Positions 8,297 to 16,935 of a DNA stretch of 64,000 nucleotides are shown piece by piece (positions within the stretch are counted from its first letter, which is position 1; each line of letters starts with the position of its first letter). The stretch is from assembly GCF_022024055.1 (NCBI RefSeq), contig NZ_CP091788.1, forward strand, positions 248,001-312,000, given 5' to 3'. Made by a program: the position numbers and the translations under genes. The notes below the pieces were generated by a model. It did not search any database, had not been told where the DNA came from, and saw only the letters and a list, made by a program, of their open reading frames with translations. Source of the stretch: Prevotella sp. E2-28 (GTDB lineage: Bacteria; Bacteroidota; Bacteroidia; Bacteroidales; Bacteroidaceae).

Positions 8297-9367
8297 ATGT
8301 TTATCCTTGTTATTAACCCTGGTTCTACGTCCACGAAGATGGCTGTCTTCGAAGACGAGAAGCCTAGGATTCTGCGTGGTATTAGCCATACCAATGAAGA
8401 ACTGGCACAGTTTGGCGATGATGTGTTGAACCAGTTGGAATATCGTAAGCAATTGGTGCTGGATGAACTGAATCGCATGAACGAGCCTATGCATTTCGAT
8501 GCTGTCATTGGTCGCGGCGGATTGGTGAAACCTATCGCTGGTGGTGTGTATGAGATTAACCAGCAGATGCTGGATGATACGCGGAATGGTATTGCGATGC
8601 ATAATCATGCCTGTAATCTGGGATGCCTGATAGCGTATGATATCGCGCAGACTATCCCTGGCTGCCGGTCGTTTATTGCCGACCCGGGTGTAGTGGATGA
8701 ACTGAATGACTATGCGCGTATCAGTGGTTCGCCCTTGATGAACCGCATCTGTATATGGCATGCGCTGAATCAGCGTGCCATAGCCCGCAGGTTTGCCAAT
8801 GAGATAGGCAAGCGTTATGAAGACCTCGACTTGATTATTTGCCATTTAGGTGGTGGAATCTCTGTTGCAGCTCATCAGCATGGCAGGGCGGTAGATGCCA
8901 ATAATGCGTTGGATGGTGAAGGACCTTTCTCGCCAGAGCGTGCCGGCTCATTGCCTGCTGCCGACCTGATTCGACTGAGTTTTAGTGGGAAATATACAGA
9001 GAAACAACTGCTGAAACGTCTGGCAGGTAAGGCTGGGCTGAATGCCCACTTAGGTACAGCTAATGTAAAGGAGATAGAACAGCGTATTGCTAATGGCGAT
9101 GCCCATGCCGAAAAGATTCTGAATGCCATGATTTATCATGTGGCAAAGAATATTGTGGGACTAGGGGCTGTGTTCTGTGGAAAGGTGGATGCTATTCTGC
9201 TCACAGGCGGATTGGCACGCTCAGAATATGTGATTACTCGCTTGCGTCAGCGCATCGATTTCCTGGCACCTACTTATTGCTTCCCTGGCGAAGATGAGAT
9301 GGAGGCTTTGGCACTGAATGCCTTGGACGTATTGCGTGGTCAGCGTGAGGTAAAATTGTACACTTGA
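8297..9367 (+). CDS. buk: Butyrate kinase
   Basis: A 356-residue member of the acetate/butyrate kinase branch of the ASKHA fold, transferring phosphate from butyryl-phosphate to ADP. The N-terminal phosphate loop is INPGSTSTKMAVF (residues 6-18); later come GRGG, the ICHLGGGISVAAH segment around residue 184, and AILLTGGLARSEYV near the C-terminus, which is the adenosine-binding loop. Length is normal. It forms an operon with ptb. An AraC regulator begins 129 bp downstream in the same orientation. Confidence 0.95.
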   Translation: MFILVINPGSTSTKMAVFEDEKPRILRGISHTNEELAQFGDDVLNQLEYRKQLVLDELNRMNEPMHFDAVIGRGGLVKPIAGGVYEINQQMLDDTRNGIAMHNHACNLGCLIAYDIAQTIPGCRSFIADPGVVDELNDYARISGSPLMNRICIWHALNQRAIARRFANEIGKRYEDLDLIICHLGGGISVAAHQHGRAVDANNALDGEGPFSPERAGSLPAADLIRLSFSGKYTEKQLLKRLAGKAGLNAHLGTANVKEIEQRIANGDAHAEKILNAMIYHVAKNIVGLGAVFCGKVDAILLTGGLARSEYVITRLRQRIDFLAPTYCFPGEDEMEALALNALDVLRGQREVKLYT

Positions 9368-9496
9368 TGTGTTTAAAATCGTAAAATTATTATCTATATG
9401 CGGAAATCACTGTAGTTACTGCTATTATTTTTGTGTTTTGTTTTTTATTATCTAAAAAAAAATGATGAAATTTGTGCAGCAAAAAATAATAGCTGT

Positions 9497-10375
9497 ATGC
9501 CTAACAAAAGTAAAGACCAACACGGATACATTGATTTCAGCAACACAGTGGTAGATTATAATGAAGGTGATGTAGTAATATATGACCATGTGGATGTTTT
9601 ATCAAGGTCATATCCTTTAAAACCAAAGACTACACTTCTGGGAATCTGTTGTCAAGGTAAGATAGAGCTGACGGTTAACGGTAAGATTCTGGAGTTCGTT
9701 CCTGGCGACGTCTTTGTATGTCCACCTAATGCGAAGGTAGAAAAGAGTGAGCATGGTGATGACCTTGACGGTAGGGCTATTAGTTTGTCAGATCATATCA
9801 TCCAAGGGCTGCTTCGTGATAAGATGGAGACCTGGAATCACATGGTGTATATCAACCGGGTGTATAAAATTTCCTTAGGCGAGTCATGCGCACAGGAAAT
9901 AGATCTGTATTATCAGTTGCTGCGCTCAAAGTTGGAGAATAAACGTCGTACACCTTCTTATAGTATATTGCAGGCATTGTTGCGTGCCATGCTGTTGGAT
10001 CTGTGTAACGTTTTGGAGGATGTTGATGGACCTGTTGATGAGCAGAAACCTTCGCAGGGCAAGATGTTGTTCAATCGTTTCCTGAGTATGATTTCTAATA
10101 ATGAGGTAAAGCGTCAGCCTATTGCTACGTATGCAGGTGAATTGGCTATTACGCCGAAATATCTGACGATGCTTTGTTTGAAATATAGTGATAAGACGGC
10201 ATCAGACTGGGTTATTCAATATACCACGGAGGATATCCGATTCTATTTGAAGAATAGTAATCTGAGTATTAAGGAAATCTCTGCCAAGTTAGGCTTCTCG
10301 AATATGTCGCATTTTGGCTCTTATGTCCGTAAGCATATGGGCGTGTCGCCAAGCGAGTTTAGACACAGGAAATAA
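9497..10375 (+). CDS. AraC-family transcriptional regulator
   Basis: A 292-residue AraC regulator with an N-terminal cupin-like half and a C-terminal double helix-turn-helix (residues ~190-292, ending in VSPSEFRHRK). I start it at the ATG at 9497 rather than the TTG at 9431: the length then matches its paralogue at 2450-3322, and the extra 22 codons encode an AT-rich, unlike-protein stretch. It follows ptb-buk in the same direction and may regulate it, but a gap of 129 bp and a terminator only after this gene leave co-transcription open. The inducer is unknown. Confidence 0.9.
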   Translation: MPNKSKDQHGYIDFSNTVVDYNEGDVVIYDHVDVLSRSYPLKPKTTLLGICCQGKIELTVNGKILEFVPGDVFVCPPNAKVEKSEHGDDLDGRAISLSDHIIQGLLRDKMETWNHMVYINRVYKISLGESCAQEIDLYYQLLRSKLENKRRTPSYSILQALLRAMLLDLCNVLEDVDGPVDEQKPSQGKMLFNRFLSMISNNEVKRQPIATYAGELAITPKYLTMLCLKYSDKTASDWVIQYTTEDIRFYLKNSNLSIKEISAKLGFSNMSHFGSYVRKHMGVSPSEFRHRK

Positions 10376-10437
10376 AGGAAAAGGGAAAAACGAAAAGTGA
10401 AAATTTACTGCCGCAGTAGAAAGGACAGTAAAAAAAT

Positions 10438-10465
10438 GCTACCGCATCAATCATGGTGCGGTAGC
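10438..10465. terminator. Bidirectional terminator between AraC gene and gyrB
   Basis: A 9-bp perfect stem (GCTACCGCA at 10438-10446 with TGCGGTAGC at 10457-10465), 10-nt loop, followed by a run of Ts on the plus strand and preceded by a run of As that gives seven Ts on the minus strand. It can end both convergent transcripts. Confidence 0.88.
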
Positions 10466-10498
10466 AATTTTTTTTACTTTTCACTATTCACTTTTACC

Positions 10499-12475
10499 TT
10501 ATGCATCGATATTAGCATATGTGGCGTTCTTTTCAATAAATTCGCGGCGGGGCTCTACGTCGTCACCCATCAGCATTGAGAAAATCTCGTCTGCCTCGGC
10601 AGCATTCTCGATAGTAACCTGCTTCAGCAAGCGGTTCTCTGGGTTCATGGTGGTCTCCCAAAGCTGCTCGGGGTTCATCTCACCAAGACCTTTGTAACGC
10701 TGTGTGTGCAGGGCTGTAGCGTTCTCATCACCAGCTACATACTTATCGATGAAGGCCTGACGCTGCTGCTCAGTGTAGCAGTACTCAGAGAACTTCTTGT
10801 AAGTACACTTGTAGAGTGGGGGAGTAGCGATGTAAAGGTGTCCGCCCTGAATAACCTGTGGCATGAAACGATAGAAGAGCGTCATAATCAGCGTGTCGAT
10901 GTGAGAACCATCGACGTCGGCATCGGTCATGATGATAATCTTGTCGTAACGCAGCTTGTCAATATTGGCCTCGCGGTCGCCTTCGCCCTCAACGCCGAAA
11001 CGCACGCCGATACTCTGGATGATGTTCATCACAGACTCGGCCTCGAACACACGGTGCCACTGTACTTTCTCTACGTTCAGAATCTTACCACGCAAGGGCA
11101 GGATAGCCTGGAAGTGACGGTCACGTCCCTGCTTGGCAGAACCACCTGCAGAGTCACCCTCGACGAGGAAAATCTCACAGGTCTTGGGATCCTTATTAGA
11201 ACAGTCGGCCAACTTACCAGGCAGACCACCACCCGTCATGGGGTTCTTGCGCTGTACGCTCTCACGTGCCTTGCGGGCAGCAATACGGGCTGTGGCAGCC
11301 AGCACCACCTTGTCGCAAATAAGCTTAGCCTCCTTCGGGTGCTCCTCCAGATAGTTGCTCAGCGCCTCGCCTACGGCCTGCTGTACGGCACCAGCTACCT
11401 CGCTGTTACCCAGTTTAGTCTTGGTCTGTCCTTCGAACTGAGGCTCAGCCACCTTGATAGAGATAACGGCGGTCAGGCCCTCACGGAAGTCCTCACCGGC
11501 AATCTCGATCTTAGCCTTCTCAATCTGCTTAGAAATCTGTGGGTCGGCATCAGCGTATGCCTTCAGCGTACGGGTCAGAGCCATACGGAAACCAGTCAGG
11601 TGAGTACCACCTTCGATGGTGTTGATATTATTAACGTAAGAGTGGATATTCTCGCTGTAATCCGTGTTGTACATCACAGCCACCTCAATGGGTACACCCT
11701 GCTTCTCAGTCTTCAGGTAGATGACGTCGTCGAAGAGGTGAGTGCGGTGACGATCTACGTAGCGCACAAACTCCTTCAAGCCTTCCTTAGCGTGGAATAC
11801 CTCGGGCTCACGCAGATTTCCCTCCTCATCAGGACGAAGGTCGGTCAGCGTGATAGTAATGCCAGCATTCAGGTAGGCCAGCTCGCGCATACGCTTGGCG
11901 ATGATGTCGTACTTATAGAGGGTGGTGGTGAAGATAGAGCCGTCGGGCCAGAACTGCTGACGGGTACCTGTGATATCGGTATCACCCACAATCTTTACGT
12001 CGTAGAGAGGCTTACCCTTCTCGTACTCCTGCTGATAGATGTGGCCATTGCGGAATACCTGAGACTTCATGTGGGTTGACAGCGCGTTCACACAGCTTAC
12101 ACCTACACCATGCAGACCACCAGATACCTTGTATGAACCCTTGTCGAACTTACCACCGGCGTGAAGCACGGTCATAACAACCTCAAGGGCACTCTTGTGC
12201 ATCTTCTCATGTTCGTCAACGGGGATACCGCGTCCGTTATCTTGTACTGTGATAGAATTGTCTTCGTTAATAGTCACCTCAATATGGGTGCAATAGCCGG
12301 CCATAGCCTCGTCGATAGAGTTATCTACCGTCTCGTTTACCAAGTGGTGAAGTCCCTTCTCGCTAATGTCGCCAATGTACATAGCTGGGCGCTTACGCAC
12401 GGCTTCCAATCCCTCGAGCACCTGAATGTTACTCGCGGAATAGTTTTGTTCTGTTTGATTCAGTTCTTCTGCCAT
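10499..12475 (-). CDS. gyrB: DNA gyrase subunit B
   Basis: The 658-residue ATPase and TOPRIM subunit of gyrase, which with GyrA introduces negative supercoils. N-terminal GHKL ATPase features are NETVDNSIDEA, DNGRGIPV and GGLHGVGVSCVNAL; the QTKTKLG lysine loop is near residue 353. The TOPRIM domain shows LVEGDSAGGSAKQGRD and the DADVDGSHI metal site; the tail has the QRYKGLGEMNP motif that contacts GyrA. QTKTKLG and the GyrB-type tail favour GyrB over ParE, and the length is typical of Bacteroidetes, which lack the enterobacterial insertion. It stands alone with its own -7 box at 12501-12508. Confidence 0.95.
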   Translation of the reverse strand: MAEELNQTEQNYSASNIQVLEGLEAVRKRPAMYIGDISEKGLHHLVNETVDNSIDEAMAGYCTHIEVTINEDNSITVQDNGRGIPVDEHEKMHKSALEVVMTVLHAGGKFDKGSYKVSGGLHGVGVSCVNALSTHMKSQVFRNGHIYQQEYEKGKPLYDVKIVGDTDITGTRQQFWPDGSIFTTTLYKYDIIAKRMRELAYLNAGITITLTDLRPDEEGNLREPEVFHAKEGLKEFVRYVDRHRTHLFDDVIYLKTEKQGVPIEVAVMYNTDYSENIHSYVNNINTIEGGTHLTGFRMALTRTLKAYADADPQISKQIEKAKIEIAGEDFREGLTAVISIKVAEPQFEGQTKTKLGNSEVAGAVQQAVGEALSNYLEEHPKEAKLICDKVVLAATARIAARKARESVQRKNPMTGGGLPGKLADCSNKDPKTCEIFLVEGDSAGGSAKQGRDRHFQAILPLRGKILNVEKVQWHRVFEAESVMNIIQSIGVRFGVEGEGDREANIDKLRYDKIIIMTDADVDGSHIDTLIMTLFYRFMPQVIQGGHLYIATPPLYKCTYKKFSEYCYTEQQRQAFIDKYVAGDENATALHTQRYKGLGEMNPEQLWETTMNPENRLLKQVTIENAAEADEIFSMLMGDDVEPRREFIEKNATYANIDA

Positions 12476-12500
12476 TTCTTTTAATGTTCAATTTTGCTTG

Positions 12501-12508
12501 CAAAGGTA
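12501..12508 (-). promoter_or_regulatory. -7 box of gyrB
   Basis: Reads TACCTTTG on the minus strand, 25 bases before the gyrB ATG. Confidence 0.7.
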
Positions 12509-12560
12509 CAAAAAAGAAACGACAAAGACGAATTTTTTCTTGCGAAAAAAACGTAAAAAA

Positions 12561-12587
12561 AGCCGCACAAGTATCACTTGTACGGCT
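12561..12587 (-). terminator. Terminator of rpsT
   Basis: A 12-bp stem with a single C-A mismatch (AGCCGCACAAGT against ACTTGTACGGCT) and a 3-nt loop, followed on the minus strand by six Ts. It lies 21 bases past the rpsT stop. Confidence 0.8.
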
Positions 12588-12608
12588 TCTGTTTATTTTT
12601 GTAGCTTA

Positions 12609-12863
12609 TTAGCCCAGTTTGTTCACGTGCTGAGCGAGGCTTGACTTCAAGTTAGCGGCCTTGTTCTTGTGAATAATGTGGGTCTTAGCCAGCTTGTCCA
12701 GCATCTTCTGGATCTTTGGATAGAGGGCTACAGCCTCGTCCTTGTTGGTCATTGCGCGCAGCTTACGAACGGCGTTACGCATGGTCTTGGCATAGTACTT
12801 GTTGTGCAGTGCCTTTTTCTTGTCCTGGCGAATTCTCTTCACCGATGATTTGTGGTTTGCCAT
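12609..12863 (-). CDS. rpsT: 30S ribosomal protein S20
   Basis: An 84-residue basic protein that binds 16S rRNA early in 30S assembly. The start at 12863 ([17 protein letters not shown]) is the conserved S20 N-terminus; an in-frame ATG 38 codons upstream only translates the leader. Helical, lysine- and arginine-rich throughout, normal length. It stands between tRNA-Glu and gyrB, with a 166-bp spacer upstream and a terminator downstream. Confidence 0.96.
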   Translation of the reverse strand: MANHKSSVKRIRQDKKKALHNKYYAKTMRNAVRKLRAMTNKDEAVALYPKIQKMLDKLAKTHIIHKNKAANLKSSLAQHVNKLG

Positions 12864-13029
12864 TTTTAATTTTAATTTTTTAATTTTGAATTTAAAGCTT
12901 ATGGGTCTTGCTCCTTCATGGATGCCCTGGGCGGGTTTTTGCTGAGGGTTACCCCTTTTACAAAAATCCTCCGCCACCCCTTCCTCTTTCGAGTAGCGCT
13001 ACCACAGCGCAGATGACGGATTTTAATTT
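12864..13029 (-). other. Leader between tRNA-Glu and rpsT
   Basis: A 166-bp spacer with an AT-only stretch next to the rpsT start and a GC-richer middle (about 12900-13015) that contains GTAGCGCTAC and GGGTAACCC, both self-complementary. No -7 box is obvious, so rpsT may be read from the tRNA promoter. The middle could be a structured leader or the remains of something else; I cannot tell which. Confidence 0.35.
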
Positions 13030-13104
13030 TGGTAGTCCCTAGGAGAGTCGAACTCCTCTTTAGAGAATGAAAATCTCTCGTCCTAACCGATAGACGAAGG
13101 GACC
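13030..13104 (-). tRNA. tRNA-Glu (anticodon UUC)
   Basis: Read on the minus strand from 13104. The acceptor stem is GGTCCCT with AGGGACT (G1-U72 wobble), the anticodon arm is AGAGA-TTTTCAT-TCTCT with anticodon TTC, and the T arm contains GTTCGACTC. CCA is encoded at 13030-13032. Confidence 0.95.
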
Positions 13105-13124
13105 ATCGACGCTAAAAGCGGGTG

Positions 13125-13132
13125 CAAAAGTA
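13125..13132 (-). promoter_or_regulatory. -7 box of tRNA-Glu
   Basis: Reads TACTTTTG on the minus strand, 20 bases before the mature tRNA 5' end. Confidence 0.65.
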
Positions 13133-13209
13133 CAACTTTTTTCTTGTTCTGCCAAATTTTCTTAAAGAAAAGTGCAAATATTTGTATTTTTTTTGCTAAT
13201 TTCGCCGCC

Positions 13210-13935
13210 GTGAAGTGTAAAACAGAGGCCATTGTGCTCCGTACTGTGAAATATGGTGAGCAGAAAATCATTGTTGATATGTTCACTCGCCAGTGTGGGC
13301 GACTGTCGTTTGCCGTACAGTTGCCGCGCTCCCCTCATGCCAAACTGAAGAAGCAGTATTTTCAGCCTCTCACCTTATTATATATAGAGGCGGATGTGCG
13401 TCCGCAGCAACAACTGCAGAGAATAAGTGAGGTGTCACTCTCTACGCCACTTCCATCGCTCCTTTCAAATCCGTCAAAATTGGCTATCGGACTTTTCATC
13501 TGCGAGTTTCTGTATTATGCCTTACGTGATGAACAGCAAAACGAACCTTTATTTGATTATGTGCAAACCAGTATAGTATGGCTAGATGGGCGTGAGCATG
13601 ATTTTGCTAATTTTCATCTGGTCTTCCTGATGCATCTTAGTCGTTTCTTGGGCTTTTATCCAAACCTCGATGATTATCAGGAGGGCGATATCTTTGATAT
13701 GCGTTTAGCAGAGTTTTCTCGTTTAACCCCTGTTTATCGTGATTTCCTGAGACCCGAAGAGGCTGCCCGTATCCGTCTGTTAATGCGTATGGACTTTTTT
13801 TCTATGCATATCTTCCGTCTGAGTCATACTGATCGTAATCGTATCATGGAACTTCTTATCCAGTATTATCGTCTGCATATCCCTCAGTTCCCAGAGCTCC
13901 GTTCTCTTCCTGTGTTGCAGGAGTTGTTTCAGTAA
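13210..13935 (+). CDS. recO: DNA repair protein RecO
   Basis: A 241-residue RecF-pathway mediator that helps load RecA on SSB-coated DNA. The N-terminal OB fold begins with KTEAIVLRTVKYGEQKIIV and continues through FTRQCGRLSFAVQ; a helical C-terminal half follows. I start at the GTG at 13210, because the family begins with this segment and the 22 codons before it are AT-rich promoter-like sequence; no ATG is available nearby. The zinc-binding cysteines of some RecO proteins are not present, which is common in Bacteroidetes. It is followed by the 430-bp repeat region. Confidence 0.88.
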   Translation: MKCKTEAIVLRTVKYGEQKIIVDMFTRQCGRLSFAVQLPRSPHAKLKKQYFQPLTLLYIEADVRPQQQLQRISEVSLSTPLPSLLSNPSKLAIGLFICEFLYYALRDEQQNEPLFDYVQTSIVWLDGREHDFANFHLVFLMHLSRFLGFYPNLDDYQEGDIFDMRLAEFSRLTPVYRDFLRPEEAARIRLLMRMDFFSMHIFRLSHTDRNRIMELLIQYYRLHIPQFPELRSLPVLQELFQ

Positions 13936-13952
13936 CGTTTACCCTTACTCGC

Positions 13953-14264
13953 CCCTCACTCAAAAGAAATTCGAGCAAGATGCCGTTTCACTATCAACAA
14001 CTCGGCGTTTCATTACTGTCAACTCGGCGTTTCATTACTATCAACTCGGCGTTTCGTTATCGAATAACTACAGGATGAATCTTGTAAAAAGCCTGTCCGT
14101 AGGGGGCGGACTGAGCGTCCGTCGGCTTCGGACTGCCAGTCCGCTAAGGACGTACTGTTTGCAGCTTGGGTGAGGGTCAGTGTAGGACGAGTGTAGGGTC
14201 AAGAGCATCCTACACTGGGCTCAAAGCCCTTGCTACAGGGCGTTTCAAGAGATTTGAGTGAGGG
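13953..14264 (+). repeat. Composite palindromic repeat, copy 1 (module A then module B)
   Basis: Fills most of the 429-bp gap after recO, which has no gene. Module A (13953-14154) begins with CCCTCACTCAAAAG, then carries about three tandem units of some 22 bp containing CAACTCGGCGTTTCATTACT, and ends in a palindromic core (about 14094-14154, GGCGGACT...AGTCCGC). Module B (14168-14264) starts GGTGAGGGTCAGTGTAGG, includes an AGTGTAGG / CCTACACT hairpin and ends GATTTGAGTGAGGGG. A second copy lies at 53068-53358 with module A inverted relative to B. No transposase is encoded. It behaves like a non-autonomous, REP- or MITE-like element, but no family could be assigned. Confidence 0.85.
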
Positions 14265-14324
14265 GTGGATGTTTTTTTGTGACTTTTATTACTGCAATGA
14301 TATCTTTTTAAGGAAAAAAAGATG

Positions 14325-14332
14325 TAATTTTG
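14325..14332 (+). promoter_or_regulatory. -7 box of the M20 hydrolase gene
   Basis: TAATTTTG, matching TAnnTTTG, 32 bases before the ATG at 14365 and just past the end of the repeat. Confidence 0.6.
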
Positions 14333-14364
14333 CAGACGAAAGTATTTTCTAAAATAATGTCGAT

Positions 14365-15429
14365 ATGAGTATTGAGGATAAAAGTAGATATGTGAATGAT
14401 GCCGTGGAACTGCTGAAGGAACTGATTGCTACACCACGCGTCAGCAGGGATGAGACTGCGGCTGCCGATAAGATGGAAGCGATGATGCGCGAGTGGGGGC
14501 TGAACCCACAACGCGAGGCGAACAACCTGTGGGTGGTATCAGACAACTTCGATGAAACCAGACAGACTATTCTTCTCAATGCGCATATCGACACAGTGAA
14601 GCCAGTGGCAACATGGACGAAGAATCCATACGAGGCTTTGCTGGAGGGGGATAAGCTCTTTGGTTTGGGGGCGAATGATTGTGGTGGCGGACTGGTGACG
14701 CTCTTGCAGGTATTTCGTATCCTGAAAGAAAGGTCGTTGCCCTTTAACCTCATTTATCTGGCATCAGCTGAAGAGGAGGTGTCAGGTAAGAATGGGGTAG
14801 AGCATGTGCTGCCTTTGTTGCCAAAGATAGATGTGGCCATCGTGGGCGAGCCTACTGGTATGCAACCTGCTATAGCCGAGAAGGGACTGATGGTAGTAGA
14901 TGGTTATGCGAAAGGTGTGAGTGGTCACGCGGCAAGAAACGAGGGCGTGAATGCTATCTATGAAGCGCTGGATGACTTGGTATGGCTGCGCGATTACAGG
15001 TTTGGTAAGGAGAGCCCGCTGTTGGGTCCTACGAAGATGACGGTGACGCAAGTAGAGAGTGGCACGCAGCATAACGTAATACCTGATAGTCTGCATTTCG
15101 TCATTGACATACGTACCAATGAATATTATCAGAACGAGTATGTGTTTGCTTTCCTTCAGAAACACATGAAACGTTGTGAGCTGAAGGCACGCTCGTTCCG
15201 ATTGCATTCCTCGAGTATTTCCGAAGAACATCCTTTGATAAAACGCTGTTTGGATTTGGGCTTGAAGCCTTTTGGCTCTCCTACGTTGTCAGATCAGGCT
15301 TTGATGCCGTTTGCCTCGTTCAAACTGGGACCTGGCGAATCGAAACGCAGCCATAGCGCTGATGAGTTTATTTGCATCAGCGAGATAGAACGTGCTTTGG
15401 ATTTATACCTGAAGATAATTAGCGTCTAA
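14365..15429 (+). CDS. argE: M20-family amidohydrolase, ArgE-like (N-acyl-ornithine deacylase)
   Basis: A 354-residue zinc-dependent hydrolase of the M20/ArgE/DapE family. Metal ligands and catalytic residues are visible in NAHIDTVKP (His, Asp), GANDCGGG (bridging Asp), ASAEEEVSG (catalytic Glu and ligand), VGEPTG and the C-terminal KRSHSADEFI. In Bacteroidetes the close family member removes the acyl group from N-acetyl- or N-succinyl-ornithine in arginine synthesis, and that is the likely role. DapE or a dipeptidase are alternatives. It ends overlapping the convergent EnvC-like gene by 11 bases. Confidence 0.85.
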   Translation: MSIEDKSRYVNDAVELLKELIATPRVSRDETAAADKMEAMMREWGLNPQREANNLWVVSDNFDETRQTILLNAHIDTVKPVATWTKNPYEALLEGDKLFGLGANDCGGGLVTLLQVFRILKERSLPFNLIYLASAEEEVSGKNGVEHVLPLLPKIDVAIVGEPTGMQPAIAEKGLMVVDGYAKGVSGHAARNEGVNAIYEALDDLVWLRDYRFGKESPLLGPTKMTVTQVESGTQHNVIPDSLHFVIDIRTNEYYQNEYVFAFLQKHMKRCELKARSFRLHSSSISEEHPLIKRCLDLGLKPFGSPTLSDQALMPFASFKLGPGESKRSHSADEFICISEIERALDLYLKIISV

Positions 15430-16900
15430 GCCACGGGCGTGGGTCGAGCAGTTCCGTCCAGTTGCGTAACTGGAACTGCATGGTGTTGTTTGAGCCAAGC
15501 GAACCCAGCGTCTGGTTGGTGCTGACTTTTTGGCCAGCAGCAACGCTGACGGCAGCAAGGTCGCAATAAACAGAGATATACTTGCCGTGACGTACCATCA
15601 CGATATAGGAGTTACCCGTAGAATAGATTTTGCTGACCTCGCCATCGAACACGCAACGGGCCTTTGCACCAGGCTGTCCCTTGAGATGAAGACCCTTACT
15701 GCTTAGATGAACATTTCCCAAGCCCTCAACGATATTTGAACCAAAGCTGCGCACCACCTGATAAGCACCAGTGATAGGCATCGGTAAACGACCTTTATTG
15801 TTTGCAAAACTGCCAGATAGTTCTCTGTCGGGATCGGCGGCGGTAAAGGTTGTGATTGCCTTCTTGGTTTCTTCTACGTGGCGTTCGGCAGTCTTTCTCG
15901 CATTCTCTGCTTCCTGAGCACGTTGTTTTGCTTCCGCTTTCTCTTTGGCAGTCTTGGCGGCTAATGCTTCTGCCTTAGCTTTCTCTTCCCTAGCTTTAGC
16001 CTCGGCCAAGCGGCGTTCTCGCTCTTTGCGTTCGCGCTCTTTTCGTGCCAGTTCCTCGGCCTTTCTTTTCTTTTCTGCTTCTATGCGTGCCTTTTCACGG
16101 GCAATCTCTTCGGCAATCAACTTTTCAATCTTCGCATTCAATGCGGCCTCTTGTTGTTGCTCTTTTTTAATGAGTTCCTGCACAGAGCGTTGTTCTTTCT
16201 GAAGCTGAGCGACAATTTTCTTCTGCTCAGCCTGTTTACGCTCCATGTGTTCCTGTTCGCGTTTGCCTTTCTCAAGCAGGGAGCTCTTTTCGTCTTTGCA
16301 AGTGTTGATTTCCTGCTTTTTGTGTTCTATCTGCTGCTGCTTCAGTTTCACAGCTTCGCCTTGTGCCTTCTGATAGGTGGCATACTCATTCATGAAACGA
16401 GTGCGACGGTACATCTGGTTCACGTTCTTGGCACTGAAAAGGAAGAACATCTTATTGTTCAGCTTGCGGTTGCGGTGCATGTACCTGACGGAATGGGCAT
16501 AGCGTTTCTGACGTGCTTCCAGTTCCATCTGAAGTGTGTCCATCTGGGCATGAAGTACGGTGAGGTCTCTGTTTAATGAGTCAATGTCAGTTCTGATGGT
16601 ATCAATAGTGCGTCGTTTTTCGCTGATTTCATCGTTGAGTACCATCACATCTTGCATCTGCTTCTTTACCTGCAGGTCTAAAGCTTGCTTCTGACGTTTC
16701 TTTTCCTCGATATCTTTCTTGAGCTTCTTTTGATCAGCCTGCAATTGCTCCCTCTGTGTGGGTTGCTTAGCTTTCTTTTTCTTGGTTTGTTGTACTTTCG
16801 TCGTTGTTTGTTTGCGCTGCGTTGTCTTCCGCTTCGACTTTTGAGCCGGAGTGGCAATGCAGATAGCAAGCATAAGCAGCAGTATGCAGATTCTTCTCAT
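15419..16900 (-). CDS. EnvC-like coiled-coil protein with degenerate LytM (M23) domain
   Basis: A 493-residue exported protein: signal peptide (residues 1-19), a KRK/TTK-rich basic stretch, a very long coiled coil (about 40-345, full of KKxEEKKRQKQALD-like and AEAKAREEKAKAEA-like heptads) and a C-terminal LytM domain (about 375-493). The LytM zinc ligands are lost: the usual first His/Asp pair is GLHLKGQPG, the YxHL position is YCDL, and the final HLHFE is MQFQLR. It therefore probably cannot hydrolyse peptidoglycan and is more likely an activator of amidases during cell separation, as EnvC is in E. coli. Last gene of the dut-TPR-DUF4292 run. Confidence 0.88.
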   Translation of the reverse strand: MRRICILLLMLAICIATPAQKSKRKTTQRKQTTTKVQQTKKKKAKQPTQREQLQADQKKLKKDIEEKKRQKQALDLQVKKQMQDVMVLNDEISEKRRTIDTIRTDIDSLNRDLTVLHAQMDTLQMELEARQKRYAHSVRYMHRNRKLNNKMFFLFSAKNVNQMYRRTRFMNEYATYQKAQGEAVKLKQQQIEHKKQEINTCKDEKSSLLEKGKREQEHMERKQAEQKKIVAQLQKEQRSVQELIKKEQQQEAALNAKIEKLIAEEIAREKARIEAEKKRKAEELARKERERKERERRLAEAKAREEKAKAEALAAKTAKEKAEAKQRAQEAENARKTAERHVEETKKAITTFTAADPDRELSGSFANNKGRLPMPITGAYQVVRSFGSNIVEGLGNVHLSSKGLHLKGQPGAKARCVFDGEVSKIYSTGNSYIVMVRHGKYISVYCDLAAVSVAAGQKVSTNQTLGSLGSNNTMQFQLRNWTELLDPRPWLRR

Positions 16901-16935
16901 TATTCAGATAACAGATAGGACTTATTTTATAAGGA

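Noticed and set aside
10706..12079. 457-codon plus-strand frame inside gyrB
   Set aside because: Antisense to gyrB; the product is the mirror of gyrB codon bias and has no domain.
13950..14270. Possible CRISPR array because of tandem units after recO
   Set aside because: Only about three imperfect units of some 22 bp without unique spacers of constant length, no cas genes; the units belong to the composite repeat.
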